Shown here: piece by piece, positions 43,601 through 46,218 of the stretch
How positions within the stretch are numbered: position 1 is the stretch's first letter
Layout: every line of letters begins with the position of its first letter
Assembly (NCBI RefSeq): GCF_019649055.1
Contig: NW_026570221.1
Location: 3,906,001 to 3,970,000 of the forward strand
Length of the DNA stretch: 64,000 bases
Origin: Paramacrobiotus metropolitanus
Taxonomy: Eukaryota > Tardigrada > Eutardigrada > Parachela > Macrobiotidae
Reading direction: 5' to 3'
Program-made: the position numbers and the translations under genes
The notes under the pieces: generated by a model
What the model was told of the DNA's origin: nothing
Databases searched by the model: none
The model's input: the letters and a program-made list of their open reading frames with translations, nothing else

Positions 43601-46218
43601 GCCGGTACTCCTCCGTAAGCGATTCAGTGTTATAAATTGGCAAGAGAAACTACGGTAATCAAGCCGGATCTCTTGAATACGAAAGGGGGCCACAAGCGGC
43701 GAAAAAGAGAAAGACAACAGGTGGAAATTTTGATGGGGTAAACTTGATGCGGCAGTCAGCCGGCCTCATTAGAGTTGCTACGGCAAACTGTGCCGGCAAT
43801 CTCTCTAAGCGAATCAGTGTTATAAGTCAACGAGAGAAATAGCGGTAATCAAGCCGGATCTCTCGTACCGAAGTTGGGCCACAAGCGGCGAACAAGAGTC
43901 AAAGATTTAATGTGGAAGCATCGTGGGGTAAATTTAATGCGGTAGTTAGCCGGCCCCATCGGAGATGTTACGGTAAACTCTGCCGGCACTCTGGCCGCTC
44001 GAGGCATATTGGAGTTGGATGTGCGACGGAAAGGTCAACTTAAAAGTTTTACCAGGGAGGCAAGCGAAGAAATGCTTGAAAGTCGGCAAAAATCGGCTAA
44101 GTTCCTCCATGACCTTTAATCGAAGTTTGAAGTGAAGTTGGATGACCTTTGGGATTATTACCGCCCAACAGAGTCATCGTATTGGAATTTAAGCCGTATG
44201 ACCTTTTGGGACCATTAACCCAAACCGAGTCGCACATCACAACGGATCATCTCAACAAAGGTTGACCTTTACCAGGGAGGAAGCGAACTACGCTTGTCTA
44301 TACGACGTCCCTCCATGACCTTTAATGGATCTCATTTGAAAGTCGTACAAATGATACGCACCGTATTCCAAAGATTGAAGCAGTATTCCTAAGTCGTACT
44401 TGATACGCACCCGATTCTCAAGCTGATTGTGATGAAAGTCGCATTACACATGCGCGGGATTGCTCAACAGAGCGGAATGGGCCAAAGTGCGGAAAACGGT
44501 GGACAGGACCTGTGACCTTTACGAGTCAGAAATGGAGGATCCTAGTCTACATTTGATTAATACTTTTGTTGATCTTATAACTGTTGATCTGTTTTTGTAT
44601 TAAAATTGATATGGAATAGTATTTTGATACAGATCTCTTTATTTTCACATAGTGCATTTGGAATTGATGTGATAAATGGAATAAGAGAATTTGATGTTTT
44701 TGAGCACGCACAGACACCGGCAACCGTCTTTTCGTGGATTCGGGAGTGTGTCCAGCCTCAACGGAGCTCGGCATCCCCCCAGAGGCATGTGAGACGAGGC
44801 TCACTAGCGTTCACGCCCGTGGCGCTAGGCGCTACGCCTTCGGATTACGGTCTGTGACGTGTCTCGCTCTGATTGGCTAGCTTGAGTTGTGTTAGTGGGC
44901 GCGGCTTAGCACGTGCTGCACAGTGTTACACACTGTTGAATTGGTTCTACGATTTACGATCGAGCTGTGCCGATCACTTGTTGATTTTCTGGTCTCCAGA
45001 CTTTTCAATATAAAAAAGTCAGCTATTAGCGGTGCGACGTTTCGCGATTCCGCGTAGTTCGCTATACATATCGCATAGCTCACTCCACGGGATAGATTCC
45101 GTTTCTGTCTCCGTATCTGGATCACAGTTGGATCTAGCATTAGACAACGTACACCACAGAGAAAAAGCTTAACTTTTATTTCATGACAGCTGCACTCCCG
45201 ACAACTGTGTCGTCTCCAAACAGTTGTACCACCTTATATACCACATCAATATCCATACTCGCATAACACGCTCATAATCGCATACAGCCACACAGCTATA
45301 AAAACACACGCACCAATCTGACCACTGCACATCTGCTCCTGCAGGCCAGATTAATCCTGCCTTCCTCTCATTCCCACTTGACCATCGGTCACAAACACTC
45401 ATGCATATAAATGCATAACACCACAAAGACATAAATGTCCCGCACAAATATGATCATAAACCATACAGCTCAGACTCGGCACAAACAAGATTATAAAGAT
45501 ACATGCAGCCATGCAATGCACGCTATCCAGTGTCCATGGTCGTAAACCTCCATGATCGTAACAACTATACCCGGTAACACCTCTAATGTGTTCCAAAGAC
45601 TAAAGCATGCTGCGTAGACCACTCTTTGCTGTTCCAACTTCGAACCCACACCCTGGCGATTATGCGCGGACTATTGCGTTCCTATTCCACGCAGTCTATG
45701 TACTTTGGAATTAGCTTTTGAGCCGTGTGTTTTTCTTGAAAATCTAATTCGCATTAGTCAGGTGCAGGTACATTTCGACAAGAGTTATAAAGGAAATGTG
45801 CAAATCCCCAATGTCAGATCACCTTGCGATCACCTTCGTTTTACAGTACAGCACAGTAGTATAGCTTAAAATTATTTCGTTCAATCGATATTGAAAACTT
45901 TCACATACAGTTTCCGTGCTTCACTGGTGACCCGTAGCTGTGGAGTAACAATAGAAATGTGTAGAAATAAGGAGTTTTTAATGGTAAATCCCGAGATGTT
46001 GCTGCTGAAACTACCATTACGGCACTACTCGTTGTTATAATCCCGAGTTATGCGACCTGTGAACTGGAAACTAACCGTCCGATGTTTCCTACTTGCAGAC
46101 CTTGAGGGACTTCCAGAGCCCCGATCCGCGACCATCCACCCAGTACCGCCTGCGGACCAAGTGGAACCTCTCCGATCTGGAAACATCCTTTATTTCAATA
46201 ATCGCAAATCTTTCTTGA
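19674..46218 (+). CDS. Lineage-restricted protein split by a 24.6-kb retrotransposon in its intron
   Basis: Exon 1 ends at 20375 (CAGCTG then GTAAGC) and exon 2 is 46099-46218, after CCTACTTGCAG. Both junctions are phase 0. The join is supported by the orphan paralog exon at 16760-16924. Exon 1 encodes NAWNAVDVLVDGLL, a polyGln run, an Asp/Ser run, WYPGTMATLEDY and other ordered segments; there is no signal peptide or membrane segment. ATG choices are 19617, 19674 and 19731; I prefer 19674 or 19731 because 19617 lies inside the inverted repeat. From memory the NAVDVLVDG...IIDF.CAGQR signature belongs to a large, mostly uncharacterised tardigrade family, but I cannot verify that. Exon 2 ends after 39 codons; more exons or decay of the 3' end are possible. 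The intron is 25.7 kb, and all but about 1.1 kb of it is element 2. Confidence 0.65.
20538..20895 (+). repeat. 5' LTR of element 2
   Basis: It starts TGTGAGACGAGG and ends GATCTAGCATTAGA. Features seen are an inverted CCAAT box (CTGATTGGCT near 20620) and a TGACGT word. The region corresponding to the TATA box of the 3' LTR reads AATATTATTAAAAG here, so the box looks damaged. Whether the last base is G20894 or A20895 depends on taking a 5- or 4-base target duplication. Confidence 0.9.
20896..20908 (+). promoter_or_regulatory. tRNA-iMet primer binding site (element 2)
   Basis: TGGTAGCAGAGC directly after the LTR is the complement of the last 12 bases of animal initiator tRNA-Met including CCA. 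Minus-strand DNA synthesis would start here. Confidence 0.85.
21079..21233 (+). other. Three leader stem-loops with a shared AGC loop
   Basis: Hairpin 1 (21079-21106): GTACAG, bulged T, GTCTTC, loop AGC, GAAGAC, CTGTGC. Hairpin 2 (21158-21185): GTGTAG, bulged A, GTCTTC, loop AGC, GAAGAC, CTACAC. Hairpin 3 (21200-21233): CTCGGC, AA, GGCTTC, loop AGC, GAAGCC, TAA, GCCG, T, GAG. The stems change on both sides together (GT/AC to GG/CC in the inner stem; most outer positions), while the loop and the inner CTTC/GAAG stay fixed. This is strong sequence evidence for an RNA structure kept in three copies. Its place near the primer site suggests packaging, dimerisation or translation control. Confidence 0.75.
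21788..22251 (+). repeat. TGACCTTT array in the leader
   Basis: Eleven exact TGACCTTT copies start at 21788, 21818, 21847, 21875, 21906, 21926, 21971, 22001, 22119, 22159 and 22244, all in the same orientation and mostly preceded by AAG or AAAG. Near-copies such as TGACGTTT (22202) also occur. Spacing is irregular (20 to 118 bases), so this is not a tandem repeat of a longer unit. The complement AAAGGTCA equals the NBRE monomer site of NR4A-type nuclear receptors. Confidence 0.85.
22327..24229 (+). pseudogene. Coiled-coil ORF1 upstream of gag (element 2), frame-broken
   Basis: ATG 22327 (MDKDNAEPTS) opens a Ser/Gln-rich N-terminus in good context (AACATGG). It runs to 22701 and is followed by blocks in other frames: 22825-23208, 23061-23360 and 23927-24199. 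The 23061-23360 and 23927-24199 blocks are coiled-coil-like (KRKQEYQERLVSLETRLFEM; RELQLRNKRLEDENKALNI). Order and character match the intact coiled-coil ORF of element 1. At least four frame changes are needed to read it through. AAAGGTCA words recur every 50-150 bases. Confidence 0.55.
24230..26030 (+). pseudogene. gag: Gag of element 2, frame-broken
   Basis: Blocks: 24230-24655 (basic N-terminus, then LVTFDGSRDTVNGW), 24652-25005 (capsid core with KTWFESEKD, TEWMDKFKDEYGD and ESLDQYYQAIMRFKAK, the conserved retrotransposon Gag pattern), 25161-25487 (Pro/Asn/Gly-rich linker) and 25484-26030 (knuckle CQYCMYGNHQTQGC, CX2CX4HX4C, then a Gly/Arg/Asn-rich tail such as RGGFGRGGFRGRNRG). The first two meet at ATGA (24652-24655). 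The capsid core aligns with the amber-containing Gag of element 1. The change of frame just before the knuckle occurs at the equivalent place in both elements. Confidence 0.75.
26096..26477 (+). repeat. Two families of stem-loop repeats between gag and pro
   Basis: Family 1 has loop AATGGTA. 26096-26118 has an 8-bp stem CACTGCAG/CTGCAGTG; 26368-26384 and 26416-26432 have CGCAG/CTGCG; a weaker copy sits near 26321. Most of these are preceded by AAAGGTCACC. Family 2 has stem ACGGC/GCCGT with a 9-base loop near TATATGGAT: copies at 26134-26152, 26173-26190 (shorter stem), 26203-26221, 26239-26257 (one G-T pair) and 26278-26296. A CTGCG/CGCAG hairpin with loop AACAG lies at 26463-26477 and again near 26878-26892. 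No single reading frame spans the array. Confidence 0.75.
26491..27623 (+). other. Broken coding linker between gag and pro (element 2)
   Basis: Overlapping short frames (26665-27030, 27012-27299, 27275-27706) encode Lys/Asn/Gln-rich, low-complexity peptides with no domain I recognise. AAAGGTCA copies are read as ERS, KGH or KVT depending on frame. By position it corresponds to the duplicated-domain ORF of element 1 (2534-3376), but I see no clear residue match. Confidence 0.4.
27624..28952 (+). CDS. pro: Retropepsin-like aspartic protease polyprotein (element 2)
   Basis: 442 residues. After a Lys/Glu-rich start the protease core reads AMLDTGAETSLISKPFCEKN (catalytic D-T-G near residue 145), with LLGFDFLEKKF as the later landmark. 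It aligns with the element 1 core MLDTGPETSLIEQRFCERN. Three IPVPEAP repeats follow; at DNA level they are hairpins (see findings). The last about 40 residues appear out of frame, and coding continues in another frame at 28966. Role: maturation of Gag-Pol. Confidence 0.85.
   Translation: MESLRSCEINETKNARELIHETINEVTKGHVDSTKANPQVQNVEKVTSGKTTAEKQADKKKPQKFYDVRTDVPHRIDNLREILKGHSTPAKGQVPPDMDPGPVSLIPVKCKIHTLKIQNGKLPKRIEAYTHEVKVGDIKVNAMLDTGAETSLISKPFCEKNGLHMLPLPPDRLVKINGISGTSGFMVTHYCVAPVTLRKKTSEHSFYVRPKCDDVQVLLGFDFLEKKFVLMDNEGEEEKEDDPKPIARVQVGKVTELVKQTGNAQTVNKTLIPVPEAPGKAKKMRAKKELSPFEQLQMIQQEIENTLNRTMLTQKGREKVIPVPEAPGMTRVQQNETNQRIIPVPEAPEKKSESGNVKKANERRKNRSRQTWMRRSYFSDGRSMIADNREQEPQQENVLKKLSQYQRHWERKMKGHRLRIWHQSRIRKTSARPFRTTTCYRK
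28966..29587 (+). CDS. Linker with IPVPEA and FEPR repeats and a Cys-rich patch (element 2)
   Basis: Two frames carry this block: 28966-29466 (SFEPRSTTGND, then PIPVPEALGI, then a Glu-rich helix) and 29291-29587, which ends with a Cys/His cluster (SCGHGYYEDPCRVQ, WECTECC). The cluster could bind zinc and may match the CxxC patch of element 1 (YRCAICQDN). One frame change is needed between them. Function unknown. Confidence 0.45.
29658..30092 (+). CDS. Conserved unknown domain between PR and RT (element 2)
   Basis: 144 residues ending just before the next frame (4-base overlap at 30089-30092, ATGA type). Core residues WEEARIELFWDFRI and FDKYWRKFEAEIP align with WEEERIPIHRQYMEYG and FWQRYGEDTAI of element 1 (about 1100-1290), the same order and distance from the protease. 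The conservation between two divergent elements argues for function. I do not recognise the domain. Confidence 0.5.
   Translation: MAVMCEKLHYGERKMAEPLAATVDNGIQDPLDPVSTERKLEEIDSMNEEVQLWEEARIELFWDFRINHMYKGQGRTIIFPTGLGTPVYESVVVFCKALKDDNWELFDKYWRKFEAEIPIFDTKEMRELQITRKRRLPGLMERKR
30089..31510 (+). CDS. pol: Pol N-terminal region with acidic linker (element 2)
   Basis: 473 residues: an aromatic N-terminal segment, a long Glu/Lys-rich stretch, and a Ser/Asp-rich acidic tract (ESSDSDSEWTSSSDNS). A structured C-terminal part follows (KLKPSNCTRVKVKMG to LLGYVEPYE), which precedes RT in the same way as the frame at 1-771 of element 1. It ends 61 bases inside the RT frame. Entry into RT requires a -1 (or +2) shift near GTGAAAGGGTCAC (31489-31501). 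That site is an AAAGGTCA word with one extra G. A real shift site, decay or a homopolymer error all fit. Confidence 0.65.
   Translation: MTFAPDPDGVEYPERGGDTWCMYETIPSDDWVTEELMANCVFVGPKRPKGYETVQQDEGDKETMKEAEKEETAKETAEGGSNETEGSSKSAFDIAHMLTDRGEMWKKFKEEVERISNEQQNPVTEAKNGERSLDNGEEGPPVELTEKPLTNLEGIEKPKSDEEKSNSDQSERSSTRIRVARSHPRVATRNGRKAKETDKPLLKNSKAKKLNDSRGNESDLSSEDEGVDERPLEKADKGQAAAQEYESSDSDSEWTSSSDNSTTSEDSGVSDLSEQEDLMDLDEDDEVDEEKEKEIKVRRLKVEKARMSKDVIKVYSDQRIKLKPSNCTRVKVKMGKYAPAQNKLMFTPVPQVETEVQPLAGVTDHRGKYFEIVIANHSSKYQIVKKNQLLGYVEPYEHMENVKVNAGTVKNVLEDPEVDDTTKAELTKIIGNLKLGPDLTEEQKNDVYDAFWEFWKVLPTSKKPYGDVKGSLT
31450..33516 (+). CDS. pol: Reverse transcriptase - RNase H (element 2)
   Basis: It begins with the Ty3/gypsy entry motif (HVIDTGDAKPIKCNPAR). 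RT motifs in order: KMDLQSGFWQIPM, FGVCNGPATFQ and the catalytic FGYIDDVIFAG (YIDD), then the thumb and connection (FLGLANYYRKFIMGYA). RNase H follows with IECDASKEGIGAVLSQDG (first catalytic Asp), ASRVLHGAERNYGVTEWECLAV (Glu), RTDHQAL (Asp) and DALSRAP. The dyad before YIDD usually read as RFCVDY is RFCVNY here. The C-terminal about 200 residues lead to integrase and contain three AAAGGTCA words read as KVT. The enzyme copies element RNA into cDNA inside particles. All catalytic residues appear present. Confidence 0.93.
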   Translation: MESPTDIKETVWRCERVTHVIDTGDAKPIKCNPARTSWTGREFITKHIEEMLAQDVIEPSDAEWSFPVVLAVKKNGDGTMGTRFCVNYIMLNKLTRKNNYPLPNPDELLDACAGNKYYGKMDLQSGFWQIPMDPASINKTTFVTQDGMYRFKRMPFGVCNGPATFQLCMDKVLSKAKRKGCVFGYIDDVIFAGKTWAIFMQNLRNVLMSLVEAGFTIKPTKCEFGMRQMGFLGHILSEDGIRMDPEKVTAVSEFKRPQTERQLRSFLGLANYYRKFIMGYAQKTCHLYELLRQDKQVKKDWTKVHEGEFNSLKQLLCEGPVLAKFDPAKPTVIECDASKEGIGAVLSQDGHPIAYASRVLHGAERNYGVTEWECLAVVFAVRKFKPFIDYAEFTVRTDHQALTNLLRSETNKVGMNPRLTRWAMALQGHQFKIEYKPGKYCDNADALSRAPIEGPTCQEEEFDEIPNFEDYKKEFDTKEPAIEIGQLFLQMVEQRRKRLKVTSVTAKESAETEAKVNRVKSWLPTVSDLKVTGLAADTEAHSGKVTGLDETVETRDDLWETDKVAQALNECPIKLLRFPKQMKKRYKPLPRCKVIKDWNELSTATVRIVNLQGDEEQEDDSNLQLRNKQLKDPHLAMIIDELEHLPDAETRSKFEVHYQLWNGILYRVKIKMGDLKGHMWYRCQCEER
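33429..34757 (+). CDS. pol: Integrase (element 2)
   Basis: 442 residues in a frame overlapping RT-RH by 88 bases; the N-terminal 30 residues are probably read in the upstream frame. An HHCC zinc domain is seen (HDEKAAGHLG ... CQGCQFRK). The DDE core has D in VYADLKGPL, D in LHTDRGRHF and E in GQGQVERQMQT, with normal spacing. A C-terminal module (FKVGDLVLIRLP ... YDKVWKILSF) resembles the GPY/F region, then a Lys/Arg-rich tail. It inserts cDNA with a short duplication, matching the 4-5 bases at the element ends. The frame change relative to RT-RH is around 33480, within an AAAGGTCAT word. Confidence 0.92.
   Translation: MERYTVPSKDKNGRLERSYVVPLSMRRAIIHALHDEKAAGHLGFEKTLTAIRLRYYWDRMSTDVKNYITACQGCQFRKTPRKCPPGKLQEIKVGHPFFRVYADLKGPLLPTKKRGYKYIAVFIDQLTKYVIAVPMKTATAKEFAKVFVKHVILVHGAPHILHTDRGRHFTAEVLTKVTNVFKIKHTFGTAYHPEGQGQVERQMQTIADGLAQYLKVGNERKFNKYLPYVISAMNRVVHATTGYSAYYMLHGREMTMPEDVVTKTNIPDDYGTPDEWVETMKRNLTLQKKWQMQHQRCLREECGNLQQEEIRPNFKVGDLVLIRLPKDTKQGKKENQSDFKSKYDKVWKILSFPRTNEAEVIEQNPKKEADLKVVSIDRLKLWHPPLPDEDAELKPQKETLFEPPPLPETDEARMNKSESEDKPTKKRGRKGKRIRISKQQSQ
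34760..35200 (+). CDS. Accessory frame with two FFEPRTATG repeats (element 2)
   Basis: About 146 residues open directly after integrase but without ATG (the first codon is TTG). It is Glu/Lys-rich with two copies of FFEPRTATG, the translation of the TCGAACC...CTGCTACC repeat, and a basic helix at the end. It may be a read-on extension of pol. No domain recognised. Confidence 0.4.
   Translation: MNTEAGNLAERSPGTEDEVAERASQKELESNQDPFFEPRTATGDVDDLSKRQTVAEISERDPKFFEPRTATGNENDLIRKRKEEIEAVKSKAEQLGRDIAKAIDERKVKQKKKRITPTELLTQQGEVEDAADKELLDRITKGRKDK
35288..35310 (+). promoter_or_regulatory. Splice acceptor (and donor) before accessory ORF
   Basis: A pyrimidine-rich run ending GTTACAG (AG at 35306-35307) lies 17 bases before ATG 35324. 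Three bases later AAG is followed by GTAAGC, a consensus donor. The acceptor would allow a spliced mRNA that brings the 1000-codon ORF close to the cap. Confidence 0.5.
35324..38326 (+). CDS. 1000-residue accessory protein with duplicated domain (element 2)
   Basis: An intact ATG frame. Residues 1-240 are disordered and Gly/Pro/Gln/Tyr-rich. Residues 240-370 are helical (FNRMCRDLYRIHMRVEDEHAF). A Ser/Arg/Lys-rich linker follows. Two related domains then occupy about 485-615 and 640-760: each opens with a beta-type segment (TFTVKYTGTDHNERKVTARI / VTLTLHFGDGTTECVTAVIV) and continues with a helix (FIPPEERHNPRVLIQMMKHV / LIPVSERQDP...LISMMRHR). The last 240 residues are charged and low-complexity (KKRKEEEDKKKKSGDESES). 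There is no signal peptide or transmembrane helix, so it is not an envelope. The function is unknown; length and intactness argue that it is used. Confidence 0.7.
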   Translation: MDRLERQNSENSDSESIGNPLKASTPKRMEGEYGYDTSYGEGSTSSAGTAQNEPGQGGYYGGPEYYVYHDPGQQTTYQDTVNWVHHGLPAGTQYSGQIMSAPYQPHPGAYTPPMGPPQAMGPARMLMPPPQQTTPSRFMGHGGFSGMLATQSQRSSPILPPFPESGGLSLLDIGTPRMRAPQQLGAQRFHRNSPQKGGRRGGNRFDSPRPRGVLPSLGPNLEQVGPDGLRATPPGEPTVHDYSPKLPLDMKDDDARLNVIVGNEEKLTAADTAGIQDFNRMCRDLYRIHMRVEDEHAFYGRLMSLDAIIETVHIAMKEKTKVIEVKRKELAIRIASMKQYHPALTYRKWPPMIEKIQIFLKTIPKERGPSASSAAGPSRASVEAPVEEMSDSALLETKRKIETELTERAERSRASSTAGSVRGRTSSVTEPSSGTVKSGKRVRSPTTSPKESDKKEQRTKKVTTSKTPISVGRKSAPPTPPDPEAASVRLPKCRTFTVKYTGTDHNERKVTARIVDKRTNKEIDSYNPLADKSVKTAIGERAKTEVNEALQFIPPEERHNPRVLIQMMKHVVSKVATEENAWIRIKVGTNDDHLAYTYTVEGKLLTKERIRPKPTADPDPNKRTLDDYESTLKYTEGTCRKVTLTLHFGDGTTECVTAVIVDPITGDPIPYAPWDVSEESAEHANRAALEQLWNLIPVSERQDPLVQANTLISMMRHRAEIDEAHFRLTRRMENGAYKTVFYDAKKNPLWEIVTQGQTVETPHLESQAQHPAQESGVGEMAEASVAEMAGTESTQRPSKQDEPEEETDDGESEEESTNEKEDDEAVEDDDASPKVVVKPSKTRRPRVAPKLEEAMNREKVKKGDFLKKRKEEEDKKKKSGDESESTNTRKKKGERKKKDEPSSHDVEILDESVGEVEERSSTPIIPKKFVIESATSKLKVTEPEPSTSKGKVIAVKQIVPVVISASTTKERREKGMREKAKRNVPRIGSIGGEPPKYVDG
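38298..38957 (+). CDS. Accessory ORF (element 2)
   Basis: 219 residues overlapping the previous ORF by 29 bases; its first codon is not ATG. A donor-like GGAG then GTGAGC lies at 38296-38305. It contains an acidic stretch (DYSGDEAEFEDPDSD) and a helical, basic C-terminal half (FRTGIKKYLRKEMHRSF; VLEYARNAGKLLQKH). It ends with ATGA (38954-38957), shared with the next start. No family recognised. Confidence 0.5.
   Translation: MSLPSTSTVSTRSHTDPKTTRSRTVEPGSLAEALEKGKKAKSEPTKPKKKGKEARKIDALAMANYIEPDGESELDYSGDEAEFEDPDSDNLTTIDEIIDAFDGAEKNFTRIRTTSVTSKFRTGIKKYLRKEMHRSFTKQKFDVVLEYARNAGKLLQKHPNFAYKAKLFRPSSSDKSLTTPNEDTSMRVERAIAGMTSPLGSTSHRISQYINAVWNDGKG
38954..39448 (+). CDS. Accessory ORF starting in an ATGA overlap (element 2)
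   Basis: 164 residues. The first 50 are ordered (LPRLIKQNILSTTNAHKGYP), the rest is Glu/Thr/Lys-rich with KGH words from AAAGGTCA. The reading frame at 39475 continues upstream in parallel, so this and the next ORF may be one gene split by an indel near 39420. Confidence 0.45.
   Translation: MIKEIDTATERVLPRLIKQNILSTTNAHKGYPIRYTRVGLIPPEKQVHCTMSDSQEMDKVPSSGDPTTPILNRIAQLTAEEETVRVKAQAPKVSKKKGPMDTESEESGDDTTTPALREPVTGQDKQSKGQETSGTVTEETQPKGHGTSEKREKEKVMLPMDKAA
39475..40257 (+). CDS. Accessory ORF with helical C-terminal domain (element 2)
   Basis: About 260 residues. The first listed codon is GTG and the frame is open further upstream, so it is probably the continuation of the previous ORF. The C-terminal 140 residues look folded: TERVLKRAYKEGKLGCKYN, then VIYYLPKQG, then a long helical block ending DVLHMNQDGRIDFKPYKPP. 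The pattern of a basic helix plus a two-strand turn repeated at the end recalls winged-helix folds, but that is impression only. Confidence 0.5.
   Translation: MYQKSLFTPLKEAFEKERPKSADEVGGHETLPQKEKAEEPKSAQSSSGSMAKLRIDEMERTEITDSATSPQKTETSGTKTKEPTDYTLGAPLDVTNRTWGEVQAALQNIREAEMLGADLKRQVAENSNGRSSLSMTERVLKRAYKEGKLGCKYNKDNKVIYYLPKQGTDRTPRLKMELEVWKIAITDVALDAIGGTNGVSWNDLSNFMAAHYELGELNIENDREWIKNAVEALIADDVLHMNQDGRIDFKPYKPPAKESE
40258..40618 (+). promoter_or_regulatory. Intergenic stretch with splice acceptor
   Basis: Non-coding. It ends in GATTGTTTTCTGATTGCAG (AG at 40601-40602), a strong acceptor 17 bases before ATG 40619, the same distance as at 35307/35324. Three AAAGGTCA words are present, plus a TATAAA-free AT-rich region. 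Confidence 0.5.
40619..43354 (+). CDS. 911-residue accessory protein with Cys4 motif and RS region (element 2)
   Basis: ATG 40619 in AAGATGG context. Residues 20-50 carry CPDCLRNNKKVDKKFPCYAC (CX2CX12CX2C), a likely zinc-binding module. A long helical, Glu/Lys-rich block follows. An Arg/Ser/Glu region (residues about 270-330) resembles an RS domain; there the ERS units are AAAGGTCA words (41430, 41484, 41532). After a disordered acidic part, a folded domain of about 230 residues is seen (about 540-770: YDMRDTDEQKIEICRYIG, LYIPRDSARDCYLPIRR, CYRDYPERQEYVAQFVLRH, FRPHVARLGEPMEHVG), then a basic tail. There is no membrane segment or signal peptide. Function unknown. It is intact despite its length. 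Confidence 0.7.
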   Translation: MAQKGQATPKSSGTASEINRSTGYNPKCPDCLRNNKKVDKKFPCYACIHKLGDPHIVSLVGITEAKRGNMDVFRNLISARNYGSIPVEERMLLEDRYREAIQNNESGWDETLEPLKCPQTDAYRKKFEEEQEKMRRQQLEDELRAKINAANQKASEQAARETQPNPSSSTVPTASLNDDEAQLIRQSLIIQIDTLTSDPAAMQQDLFDALLREKLRLQKGFAPAPYIKKAVEERMEELRKSRQTESNVLQALRGFRRDDVFTRPRSPLQRERSRGHSREHERTSERRSERSREHSRERTRDYRSERSRERSRDRDYRGGRGWVRHGNEITETSIQRKIDTAKILAATRGREEQRRAESYRTEPEKKGHQVPLEVGFRNRNVRMSTPERSWDKRREHTRNRTPDPQDKRWQERARYYAGFESGASKRSSSAEREDSPPKYQRMESTVHVVDPIISTAQDDDPMEGPSSIAEASQANVTHRRNVILDSDLQPPTPASNEPPQAESGERSAQESQREPDERREVDRRTTSRFNNRHPETIDMVYDMRDTDEQKIEICRYIGIEDDSADANKIHTILNQLRQFLFDSGYAKEIKEGVEQGSFRQLYIPRDSARDCYLPIRRNGLHSLLDLNLLDVPLDTTDPIGMTQFCYRDYPERQEYVAQFVLRHVNPAFKLLAARASIGLQVDPKDHAARRMGQKVFAARLAHYKTHNQLVSNTMKDDIPLLFRPHVARLGEPMEHVGIAHTARKALKKCKIRMEKGNLTQRHASQVEERVNKIKDTMGSDYVDPFDGVEMYIDEFLVKKSDRRPERAPNQLGRRGLRNQQLRENLADVQRRLADDPDNRRLRLEENGARHRVEAVKRSRQGKGRGQREVDPEKVMAVDSTEPVDRTSDRNQPESSKKRPPRDGEDDSNEME
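43470..43490 (+). promoter_or_regulatory. Third splice acceptor, in the 3' region
   Basis: GTGTATTTGTTGTTTTCAG ends at 43490 and is followed only by non-coding repeats. Use of it would make a short, fully spliced RNA. Confidence 0.45.
43527..44010 (+). repeat. Tandem repeat of about 190 bp, 2.5 copies, in the 3' region
   Basis: Units start near 43527, 43721 and 43911 (the last is partial). Shared blocks are GTTGCTACGGCA, GCCGG, GATTCAGTGTTATAA, GGTAATCAAGCCGGATCTCT and GGCCACAAGCGGCGAA. Several internal stems can form, for example GAGAG...CTCTC around GGTAATCAAGCCGG. Non-coding. Confidence 0.75.
44051..44323 (+). other. Pair of multi-branched structures ending in ATGACCTTTAAT
   Basis: Copy 1 (44051-44120): GGAGG pairs with CCTCC at 44104-44108 and encloses CAAGC/GCTTG and AGTCG/CGGCT hairpins. 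Copy 2 (44271-44327): GGGAGG pairs with CCCTCC at 44309-44314 and encloses AAGCG/CGCTT and GTC/GAC. Both begin ACCAGGGAGG and end ATGACCTTTAAT. The stems differ yet still pair. Further TGACCTTT words in the 3' region lie near 44143, 44199, 44264 and 44513. Confidence 0.6.
44788..45144 (+). repeat. 3' LTR of element 2
   Basis: 357 bp, matching the 5' LTR except near CTTTTCAATATAAAAAAG, where a TATAAA box (45009-45014) sits inside an inverted GACTTTT/AAAAGTC pair. The 5' copy differs exactly here. No AATAAA signal is seen. Confidence 0.9.
45149..46098. other. Remaining host intron sequence right of element 2
   Basis: This belongs to the intron of the gene at 19674-46218. It contains no ORF with a recognised domain. 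The last 60 bases match the intron end of the orphan paralog at 16925-16990. Confidence 0.55.

Larger units (their letters stand above)
20538..45144 (+). mobile_element. Complete giant Ty3/gypsy LTR retrotransposon (element 2), about 24.6 kb
   Basis: The two LTRs (20538-20895 and 44788-45144) differ only by a small indel cluster near their TATA region. ACAAC flanks both sides (20533-20537 and 45144-45148; a 4-base CAAC duplication is the alternative reading). An iMet primer site follows the 5' LTR. The interior has a structured leader, coiled-coil ORF, Gag with CCHC knuckle, protease, RT-RNase H, integrase (PR-RT-RH-IN order, Ty3/gypsy type), and 9 kb of accessory ORFs without an envelope signature. 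LTR retrotransposons are commonly 5-10 kb, so this one is unusually large. An obvious purine-rich polypurine tract before the 3' LTR is missing; only AGAGGCA is seen. Confidence 0.92.

Noticed and set aside
45181-45596. Minus-strand Cys-rich hydrophobic frame in the intron
   Set aside because: Composition follows a repetitive ACACTCA/CATAC-rich sequence; no start context, no splice support, no homology in the window.
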